Part shown: positions 24,918-31,643 of the stretch, piece after piece
How the letters are laid out: every line of letters begins with the position of its first letter
Position numbering within the stretch: the first letter of the stretch is position 1
Assembly (NCBI RefSeq): GCF_014596945.1
Contig: NZ_JACVXB010000002.1
Location: forward strand, 242,072-306,071
Length of the DNA stretch: 64,000 nucleotides
Reading direction: 5' to 3'
DNA from: Aestuariibaculum sediminum
Lineage (GTDB): Bacteria; Bacteroidota; Bacteroidia; Flavobacteriales; Flavobacteriaceae
The notes under the pieces: model-generated
Seen by the model: the letters and a program-made list of their open reading frames with translations, nothing else
Databases searched by the model: none
Told to the model about the DNA's origin: nothing
Made by a program: the position numbers and the translations under genes

Positions 24918-26227
24918 TGTAGGTTATTAAAATTATTAATGGCAATATTTTTAGCTTTCAAATCGAACATTAAATTGTACAATCCGAAAAAAGTACGGTT
25001 TATGTATATAAAATGTTTCGATCCACGATTGCCGTTCATTTGTTTAAGTTCAGTGCTTTTACTGTAACGTTGCCCCATATCTGATATAGCTTTAAAAAAA
25101 GTTTCATTGGAAAAATCGAAAGTTTCCGAATGAAATGGCTGGGTGAATAAACTTAGCATATCGTAAAACATGGCCGAGAAAAATTCGATTTCTTCCTTGG
25201 AATCATCGGGGCGTAATATTTCAAGTTCAAACATTTTTTCTCTAAAAATATCTGGTGTATTTAAATTTTCTTTTTTGGCCAATTCGAAATAAGGTATATA
25301 AAAACTATCGGGAACAGCCTTCATGCACCCAAAGTCTAAAACAATAAGCTGGCCTTCTTTTGAAACTAAAAAGTTACCAGGGTGTGGGTCGGCATGTACC
25401 TTTTTTAAAACGTGCATTTGATACATGTAAAAATCCCAAAGTGCCTGGCCTAATTGTTGTGCCAGAATGTCATCGGTATTGATTGCTGTAAATTCTGAAA
25501 GGTGAATGCCTTCCATCCAATCCATGGTAATTATCCGTTCTGACGATAATTCTTCGTAATAGTTTGGGAATTTAAGATTTGGTATATGTTTACACGCGTT
25601 TGCAATGGTTTTACTTTGTTCAACCTCCAGAATGTAATTAGTTTCCTCAATAAGTTTGTTTTCAACTTCTTTAAAATATTTATCGGAGTCTTTTCCTCTA
25701 ATATTAAACATTTTGATTGCAATAGGTTTTACCAAAGCCAAATCGCTAGCAATACTGCTAGCAACTCCAGGGTATTGTATTTTCACAGCTAGTTTTTTCC
25801 CGTCTTTTTCTGCTTCATGCACTTGACCTATACTGGCCGCATTGACAGAATTTAAATTAAAAGAGTCATAAATCTGGCTTGGCAGTTTACCTAAATTCGT
25901 TTTGAAGGTTTTAAGTACTAAAGGGGCAGATAATGGAGGGACAGAAAACTGAGATAACGAAAATTTTTCAACGTAAGCCGAAGGTAAAATGTTTTTCTCC
26001 ATGCTTAACATTTGAGCGACTTTAAGGGCGCTTCCTTTAAGTTGCTTTAAACTATCGTATATATCTTCTGCATTATTTTTATTGAGGGTTTCTTTGGCTT
26101 CTTCTTCGGTTTTAGTGATTTTATCGCCATAATATTTTAAATAGTTCACACCTACCTTAGCACCTGTCGATACTAATTTTGATGCTCTTTGAATTTTAGA
26201 CGTCGGTATGCTATCAATTGTCTTCAT
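24914..26227 (-). CDS. ABC1/AarF/UbiB-family atypical kinase
   Basis: A 437-aa protein-kinase-like protein. Visible motifs: a KxGQ-type element reading KVAQ (residues 69-72), the Ala-rich loop NAASIGQVHEA (about 129-139), catalytic-lysine strand LAVKIQYPGV (Lys149), HADPHPGNFLV (Asp280, Asn285) and the metal site DFG (298-300). The family (UbiB, COQ8, plastid ABC1K) supports isoprenoid-quinone metabolism as an ATPase or unorthodox kinase; plant relatives act in plastoglobules in photoprotection. It lacks the C-terminal membrane helices of UbiB. It is second gene of unit A, between the TetR-like regulator (6-bp gap) and flavin reductase (4-bp overlap). Confidence 0.92.
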   Translation of the reverse strand: MKTIDSIPTSKIQRASKLVSTGAKVGVNYLKYYGDKITKTEEEAKETLNKNNAEDIYDSLKQLKGSALKVAQMLSMEKNILPSAYVEKFSLSQFSVPPLSAPLVLKTFKTNLGKLPSQIYDSFNLNSVNAASIGQVHEAEKDGKKLAVKIQYPGVASSIASDLALVKPIAIKMFNIRGKDSDKYFKEVENKLIEETNYILEVEQSKTIANACKHIPNLKFPNYYEELSSERIITMDWMEGIHLSEFTAINTDDILAQQLGQALWDFYMYQMHVLKKVHADPHPGNFLVSKEGQLIVLDFGCMKAVPDSFYIPYFELAKKENLNTPDIFREKMFELEILRPDDSKEEIEFFSAMFYDMLSLFTQPFHSETFDFSNETFFKAISDMGQRYSKSTELKQMNGNRGSKHFIYINRTFFGLYNLMFDLKAKNIAINNFNNLQ

Positions 26228-26233
26228 TTGAGG

Positions 26234-26890
26234 TTATTGCATTTGTATTTTTTCATTGTATAAAAATTTCCCTAAATCAATAATGCTTTTTAAAGGAGAA
26301 ATATTTAAAATTTCAAAACTTGTATTTACCGATTTTTCAATGAAAATGTCTGTTTTTTCAAATTTAGCTGAGGCATCTTGAAGCCAGAATTCAATAGTGA
26401 TAAGTAACTGAATCCAGGCCGATTCGTTTAATGCTTTCTTCTGAAACGAGTCGATATCTTTATGTTTGGTTTCAATCGTTTCAATTTCTAAGCTATTTAT
26501 AAATTCGTTGAAACTGGATTTTAATTCCGAAAAGATTTTAAGCCGTTGTAAATTGGTTTTGTAATCTTTTAAAGTGTAAGAAACATAACTTCTATTTGCT
26601 GTTAAGACTTCGAAAAATGTAAAATAGAAACTTAATAATTTTTCTCTCGGACTAAACGATGTATAATTGGAATCCTTTTCTAAAAGCTGTAATGTATTTT
26701 TAAAGAAGGTATTGAAAATTGATTTTTCTAAACCTTCAAAAGATCCAAAATATTCATAAAATTTGGCCTCATCGGTGTTTATGTCTTGAGTGAATGCATA
26801 TACCGATTTCGGTTTCCCATCATTTTTTAAAACATAATTCATGTATTCCGTAATTAGCCAATCGGCCGATATTGTGTTCTTTTTACTCAT
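26234..26890 (-). CDS. TetR-family transcriptional regulator (divergent), first gene of unit A
   Basis: A 218-aa all-helical protein. The N-terminal 55 residues contain the TetR-type helix-turn-helix with the FYEYFGSFEGLEKSIFNTFF recognition/turn pattern, and the C-terminal 160 residues resemble the TetR ligand-binding domain. HTH similarity is recognisable but weaker than in classical TetR. It is the first gene of the long photolyase transcript, and the conserved palindromic operator (26913-26954) lies 22 bases upstream. It is thus the best local candidate to bind that site, autoregulate and control unit B as well. Binding is not shown by sequence alone. Confidence 0.82.
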   Translation of the reverse strand: MSKKNTISADWLITEYMNYVLKNDGKPKSVYAFTQDINTDEAKFYEYFGSFEGLEKSIFNTFFKNTLQLLEKDSNYTSFSPREKLLSFYFTFFEVLTANRSYVSYTLKDYKTNLQRLKIFSELKSSFNEFINSLEIETIETKHKDIDSFQKKALNESAWIQLLITIEFWLQDASAKFEKTDIFIEKSVNTSFEILNISPLKSIIDLGKFLYNEKIQMQ

Positions 26891-26912
26891 AACCCTATAT
26901 ATTTATATAAAG

Positions 26913-26954
26913 ATACAAAATGTTTAACTATAACAAGTAAAAGTTAAACAAAAT
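26913..26954 (-). promoter_or_regulatory. Conserved operator/promoter of island unit A
   Basis: ATACAAAATGTTTAA (26913-26927), a 13-bp spacer and AAGTTAAACAAAAT (26941-26954) repeat the sequence found before unit B (18285-18326). The inverted repeat here is a perfect TGTTTAACT / AGTTAAACA (26921-26929, 26942-26950). On the minus strand it runs into TATCTTTA, a partial -7 box, 22 bases before the TetR-like ATG. I find no third copy in this window. Confidence 0.7.
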
Positions 26955-27103
26955 TTATGTTAAATAAAAAAGATATCTATTTTTGAAGAAATTATAAATA
27001 CCTTAGAAGGATAATAATCAAACGATTTTTAAGGTTTTGTTAACAAATTCAGGGTGCTTATTTATTAACTTTAAAATCCTTATAACTTAATAATCCAACA
27101 ACA

Positions 27104-27952
27104 ATGAAAAAAATTATCGCATCTATTTTATTTGTAGCCGTTTCGCTAAGCGGTTATTCGCAGATTAAAACACCAGCTCCAAGTCCGTTTTCAAAAGTGG
27201 AGCAAAAGGTAGGTTTAACCGATGTCACTTTGGAATATAGCAGACCTAATATGAGAGGAAGAACCATTTTTGGAGATTTGGTCCCATACGACAAATTATG
27301 GCGTTTAGGAGCAAATGCCAATACAAAAATTAGTTTTAGTACTAATGTTACAATTGGTGGTTCTGAATTGAAAGCAGGTGAATATGCTGTTTTTGCAACA
27401 CCAGGAAAAAAATCATGGGAAGTTGTTTTTTACAATGATACTTCAAATTGGGGAACACCTCAAAATTGGGATGACTCGAAAGTAGCTGCAAAGGTAAAGG
27501 CTGATGTTTACGAAATGCCTGTTAATATTGAAACGTTTACAATAAGTTTTGACGACTTAACTAATAATTCTGTTGTACTTGGTATACTTTGGGAAAGTAC
27601 TTATGTTGGTGTTAAAATTGATATGCCTACCGAATCTATAGTTACAGCTTCTATTGATAGAGCTATGAATGGTCCTGGAGCTAATGATTATTTTTCGGCA
27701 GCAGTGTACTATTTGCAGGAGGGAAAAGATATTAATCAAGCCAAAGAATGGATAGATAAATCTATAGCTATGGCAGGTGATAAAGCTCCATTTTGGCAAT
27801 TAAGACAGCAATCTTTAATTCATGCTAAAGCAGGGGATAAAAAGGGAGCTATTGCTGCAGCAAAAAAATCCTTAGCAGGTGCGGAGGCAGCTGGAAATGC
27901 AGATTATGTAAAAATGAACAAGGATTCTTTAAAAGAGTGGGGGGCGTTATAG
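27104..27952 (+). CDS. DUF2911 family exported protein
   Basis: A 282-aa protein with a signal peptide (MKKIIASILFVAVSLSGYSQ). Its DUF2911 core begins LTDVTLEYSRPNMRGRTIFGDLVPYDKLWRLGANANTKISFS, with AGEYAVFATPGKKSWEVVFYN and later VNIETFTISFDDLTNNSVVLGILWEST. The last 90 residues resemble TPR-like helices (NQAKEWIDKSIAM; AKAGDKKGAIAAAKKSLAGA). The family is abundant in Bacteroidota, periplasmic or outer-membrane associated, and of unknown function. It is divergent from the light island and convergent with a DsbA-like gene across a strong terminator. A weak promoter, TTTG-N19-TATTTATT, lies at 27036-27066. Confidence 0.9.
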   Translation: MKKIIASILFVAVSLSGYSQIKTPAPSPFSKVEQKVGLTDVTLEYSRPNMRGRTIFGDLVPYDKLWRLGANANTKISFSTNVTIGGSELKAGEYAVFATPGKKSWEVVFYNDTSNWGTPQNWDDSKVAAKVKADVYEMPVNIETFTISFDDLTNNSVVLGILWESTYVGVKIDMPTESIVTASIDRAMNGPGANDYFSAAVYYLQEGKDINQAKEWIDKSIAMAGDKAPFWQLRQQSLIHAKAGDKKGAIAAAKKSLAGAEAAGNADYVKMNKDSLKEWGAL

Positions 27953-27965
27953 AATAGTCGTTACC

Positions 27966-28009
27966 AAAAAAAAGGACATGATTTAAAACTTTAAATCATG
28001 TCCTTTTTT
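27966..28009. terminator. Bidirectional terminator between DUF2911 and DsbA-like genes
   Basis: A perfect stem built on AAGGACATGATTTAAA / TTTAAATCATGTCCTT with a 2-base loop (centred at 27988), with A-run on the left and T-run on the right. It lies between convergent genes and can serve both. Confidence 0.88.
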
Positions 28010-28024
28010 ATTCATAGCGTTCTG

Positions 28025-28720
28025 CTAGTTGCAATTTCCATCTATATCGCATGTGTTTTCTGTTGCGGCTTTTAATGGTTTATTTTGATGTTTTTCATAC
28101 GATTCATGCAGGGCATTAGTGAATGCCTCTATAGGTTGCGCTCCTGAAATTCCATATTTGTTATCAATAACGAAAAAGGGTACGCTGTTTATGCCTAGGT
28201 TTCTAGCCTCCATTTCATCTTGTCTAACTTCATAAGTAAATGCATCCGAAGAGAACATGTTTTTAACTTTATGATTATCCAGACCCATGGTTTTTGCTAA
28301 TTCCACCAAAAAATTAGTATCATCAATGTTTTTACCTTCGCAAAGGTGCGCTTTTAGTAAAGCTTCTTTTATTTGATTAGAGACTCCTTGTTGCTTGGCA
28401 AAATGTAACAATCGATGTGCGTTTAATGAGTTTGCAGGAATGGATTTTTCAAGATTAAAATCAAGTCCCGTATTGGCCGCCATAGCTGTAACATTATTAA
28501 ACATATGTTTGGCGCGTTCGGCATCGACGCCTTTATTTTCTACAAAATGAGTTAGAGCATCTATAGTAGTATTAGTTTGTAAGTTGGGATCTAATTCAAA
28601 GCTTTTCCATTCAATAGTAATATCATCCTTATGTGGGAAATTATTTAAGGCAGCTTCAAAGTGTTTTTTTCCAATATAGCAGAAAGGACAGCGTATATCG
28701 GACCATATTTTAATGTGCAT
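28025..28720 (-). CDS. DsbA-family oxidoreductase (FrnE-like)
   Basis: A 231-aa thioredoxin-fold protein with the active-site motif Cys11-Pro-Phe-Cys14 (SDIRCPFCYIGKKHF), a long helical insertion and the C-terminal GINSVPFFVIDNKYGISGAQP cis-Pro region. There is no signal peptide, so it is cytoplasmic like FrnE and other DsbA-like 2-hydroxychromene isomerase-superfamily members. Family members exchange or isomerise thiols, and FrnE has been linked to oxidative stress tolerance. The last residues carry extra cysteines (ENTCDIDGNCN). It appears monocistronic, ending at a shared bidirectional terminator. Confidence 0.93.
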   Translation of the reverse strand: MHIKIWSDIRCPFCYIGKKHFEAALNNFPHKDDITIEWKSFELDPNLQTNTTIDALTHFVENKGVDAERAKHMFNNVTAMAANTGLDFNLEKSIPANSLNAHRLLHFAKQQGVSNQIKEALLKAHLCEGKNIDDTNFLVELAKTMGLDNHKVKNMFSSDAFTYEVRQDEMEARNLGINSVPFFVIDNKYGISGAQPIEAFTNALHESYEKHQNKPLKAATENTCDIDGNCN

Positions 28721-28782
28721 ATTTTTTGTTTTGATTTTTAGACGAAAGGGGGTTTGAAAACTTTCATTTAATGGTTGAATTT

Positions 28783-29763
28783 CTAATAATTTAATCCAAT
28801 TAAATGACTTACTTCATCTAAAGTGCTTATAAGGTTTTTACTGAATTCGAAGGTCATTATATCGCTTTCAGTTTTTCCTTCAAGAAGTAAATTATTGAAA
28901 TGAATGGTTTCAAAATTATAACCAATAGTATTGTAATTAAAATCAATAATTTCCTCACTTTCATTTGTTATAATAGAGACCGTTGACGGCGCATGAAACT
29001 GGGTATTTATTTTAATGGTGGCCTTTTCACATTTAAAAATAGCCTGCGTTGGTAAATCTTCTAAAAGCGAACTTTTAAGGTAGGCTTTAACGTTTTTTGG
29101 GTAACTAAAAACCATGTCGCAAGAAGCGTCGGCACCATTTTCAAAAAAGGTTGCTTTTGCTTCTTTTATATCAGGAATTCCGAGTGTTGAAAGACTTGCA
29201 AAAATGGGGTAGATACCAATATCTAAAAGGCTTCCGCCACCAAGGGATTTGTTAAAAAGCCTGGAATTTGTATCAAAAGGACGAAGAAATCCAAAATCGG
29301 CATGCAAGGTTTTTATATCGCCATATGTTTTTTGCTGCAACAAATTTAAAACATATTGATAATGCGGTAAAAAGTAAGTCCATAACGCCTCCATTAAAAG
29401 TGTTTTATTAGCTTTAGCAGTCGCAATCATTTCTTCAACTTCATTGCTGTTCATAGCAAATGGTTTTTCGCAAAGCACAGCAATACCCTTTTGTAAACAC
29501 AATATGGTATTTTCTTTGTGAAATGTATGCGGTGTAGCTATATAAACGGCATCGATATTGGAGTCGTTTGCTAGCGCTTCATAATTTGCATAGGCTTGTT
29601 TAGCGTTGTGTTTTTTTGCGAAAGTGTTTGCTTTTTCTTGATTTCTTGACGCGACAGCATATAGTTCGGCATTGCTAATCGTGGCTAAATCGGTAGCAAA
29701 TTTATTGGCAATATTACCTAATCCAATTATGCCCCAGCGTATTTTTTTATTTGATGTATCCAT
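28783..29763 (-). CDS. Gfo/Idh/MocA family oxidoreductase
   Basis: A 326-aa NAD(P)-dependent sugar dehydrogenase-like protein. The Rossmann loop is GLGNIANKFATDL (from residue 15), followed by AVYIATPHTFHKENTILCLQKGIAVLCEKPFAMN containing the EKP catalytic lysine, then the C-terminal beta-sheet domain with GGGSLLDIGIYPIF. The substrate is not predictable. Its start overlaps the symporter stop by one base, making it last gene in a run of PIG-L deacetylase, 36-aa membrane protein, SSS symporter and this enzyme. Context suggests uptake and oxidation of a sugar or amino-sugar derivative. Confidence 0.93.
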   Translation of the reverse strand: MDTSNKKIRWGIIGLGNIANKFATDLATISNAELYAVASRNQEKANTFAKKHNAKQAYANYEALANDSNIDAVYIATPHTFHKENTILCLQKGIAVLCEKPFAMNSNEVEEMIATAKANKTLLMEALWTYFLPHYQYVLNLLQQKTYGDIKTLHADFGFLRPFDTNSRLFNKSLGGGSLLDIGIYPIFASLSTLGIPDIKEAKATFFENGADASCDMVFSYPKNVKAYLKSSLLEDLPTQAIFKCEKATIKINTQFHAPSTVSIITNESEEIIDFNYNTIGYNFETIHFNNLLLEGKTESDIMTFEFSKNLISTLDEVSHLIGLNY

Positions 29764-31529
29764 TAATTATATAATATTAAAGTACTGAAAATAGAAAGTA
29801 CACCAATAAGCGTTATTAAAATTCCTTTATCCAAATGTGTGGTTTTTTTGAAGTCTAAAAGCAAGCTACAAATGATGACTACAATGCAACCTACAAAATT
29901 TAGCCATAAAAAAGGTAAATTAATAATGTCGTAAAGGTTTAAAAGGTATAATCCAATAACAATTATTTGGGTGATAAGAGCACTGATGAAAACGGCGTTA
30001 CCCTTAACCGATTTAAAGAAAAAGGCAATTAAAAAGATACCTAGAACATTGCCATAAAAGATAGAGCCAATAATGTTTACCAGTTGGATTAGGTTTTCTG
30101 CTAATTCTGCGATGCAGGCTACTCCAATAGCTAGAACTCCCCATAGTAAGGTAAACCATTTTGAAGCAGATACCATTTGTTCTTCGGATTTATTCTCGGT
30201 ATTGCGTTTGTATAAATCGATGGTGGTTGTGGATCCTAATGCATTTAATTCACTTGCGGTACTGGACATAGCAGCACTTAAAATAACGGCTAATAGTAAG
30301 CCTATCAATCCACGCGGAAGGTTATTTAAAATAAAATGAATAAACACGTAATCTTTATCGTTACTTTCTACTTTTATTTGTTGCGATTCGCCTGCTTTTT
30401 CAATTAATGTTTTAGCTTCGTTCCTTATGTTATCCGATGCATCATTCACTTTTGCTAATTGTTGTTGTGTATCGATATTACCTGAATTTAAAAAGGAGTA
30501 GATGAGCTCTTGCTTCTCATGAAAAATGGCTTTCTGTTCTGCTTGAAGCGTTTTATAATCTTCTGAATACTCAGAATTCAATACCAGTTCCGTTGCTGTA
30601 GGGTTAAAGTTTACTGGTGCCTCATTAAACTGGTAAAACACAAACACCATAACACCAACTAGCAGTATGAAGAATTGCATGGGTACTTTTAGCAAACCGT
30701 TGAAAATTAATCCTAATTGCATTTCCTTAACAGATTTACCAGATAAGTAGCGCTGCACCTGACTTTGGTCTGTTCCGAAATAAGACAACATTAAAAATGT
30801 TCCTCCAATGATGCCGCTCCAGAATGTGTAGCGATTATTTAAACTGAAGGAAAAGTCAAGAACATTAATTTTGCCGTTTGCTCCAGCAATCTTTAATGCT
30901 TTAGAAAACGTTATGTCTTTAGGTAGGTCGCTAACAATTAAAAAGAAGGCGACCAGCATGCCAATAAAAATAACAATCATTTGATGTTTTTGCGTCACAT
31001 TTACAGCTCGTGTACCCCCTGAAACAGTATAAATAATTACTAGTACTCCAATAATAATATTAAGCGAAAGCAAGTCCCAGCCTAAAACAACCGATAAAAT
31101 AATGGCCGGTGCAAAAATAGTAATACCAGCAGCCAACCCGCGCTGAATTAAAAATAGTATGGCAGTAAGGGTTCTGGTTTTTAAGTCGAATCGGTTTTCT
31201 AAAAATTCGTAAGCTGTATACACCTTTAAACGATGGTATAAGGGAATAAAAACCATACAAATTACAATCATTGCTATGGGCAGCCCAAAGTAAAATTGCA
31301 CAAACCCCATACCGTCATTATAAGCCTGACCCGGAGTAGACAAGAATGTTATAGCACTTGCCTGCGTGGCCATAACGGATAAACCAATGGTCCACCAGTG
31401 CGAAGTGTTACCTCCTTTTAAATAATCTTTTACGTTTTTACTACCTCTAGTTTGCCATGTGCCGTAGGCTACAATAGCCAAAAGTGTTAATATAAGTACG
31501 CCCCAGTCGATCCAATTTAATGTCTGCAT
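29763..31529 (-). CDS. Sodium:solute symporter (SSS family)
   Basis: A 588-aa integral membrane transporter with about 13 helices. Signatures include LSVMATQASAITFLSTPGQAYNDGMGFVQFYFGLP, SGGTRAVNVTQKHQMIVIF, YFGTDQSQVQRYLSGKS and LSAAMSSTASELNALGSTTTIDLY. A soluble insertion of about 90 residues (NFNPTATELVLNSEYSEDYK to KVESNDKDYVF) sits between transmembrane segments, as in other Bacteroidota SSS proteins. The family imports sugars, amino acids or vitamins with Na+; the substrate is unknown. One base separates it from the upstream 36-aa membrane protein, and it overlaps the Gfo/Idh gene by one base. Confidence 0.94.
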   Translation of the reverse strand: MQTLNWIDWGVLILTLLAIVAYGTWQTRGSKNVKDYLKGGNTSHWWTIGLSVMATQASAITFLSTPGQAYNDGMGFVQFYFGLPIAMIVICMVFIPLYHRLKVYTAYEFLENRFDLKTRTLTAILFLIQRGLAAGITIFAPAIILSVVLGWDLLSLNIIIGVLVIIYTVSGGTRAVNVTQKHQMIVIFIGMLVAFFLIVSDLPKDITFSKALKIAGANGKINVLDFSFSLNNRYTFWSGIIGGTFLMLSYFGTDQSQVQRYLSGKSVKEMQLGLIFNGLLKVPMQFFILLVGVMVFVFYQFNEAPVNFNPTATELVLNSEYSEDYKTLQAEQKAIFHEKQELIYSFLNSGNIDTQQQLAKVNDASDNIRNEAKTLIEKAGESQQIKVESNDKDYVFIHFILNNLPRGLIGLLLAVILSAAMSSTASELNALGSTTTIDLYKRNTENKSEEQMVSASKWFTLLWGVLAIGVACIAELAENLIQLVNIIGSIFYGNVLGIFLIAFFFKSVKGNAVFISALITQIIVIGLYLLNLYDIINLPFLWLNFVGCIVVIICSLLLDFKKTTHLDKGILITLIGVLSIFSTLILYN

Positions 31530-31530
31530 A

Positions 31531-31641
31531 TTAAAAGGTCTTGGTAATTAAGTAGAAAAGGAATATGTAAACGGCATTGGCAATTAAAACCAAGGAGTAT
31601 AATTTTAACCATTTATGTTTAGGCGGGTTGTTTTTGCTCAT
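31531..31641 (-). CDS. 36-aa single-pass membrane protein
   Basis: A short ORF (ATG 31639-31641, stop 31531-31533) starts MSKNNPPKHKWLKLYSLVLI and ends FLFYLITKTF: a positively charged N-terminus followed by one hydrophobic helix. It lies 2 bases after the PIG-L stop and 1 base before the symporter start, so it is certainly inside the operon. Spacing this tight and a clean open frame support a real gene. By analogy with small subunits of other secondary transporters it may assemble with the SSS protein; that is inference. Too short for most gene callers. Confidence 0.72.
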   Translation of the reverse strand: MSKNNPPKHKWLKLYSLVLIANAVYIFLFYLITKTF

Positions 31642-31643
31642 GG

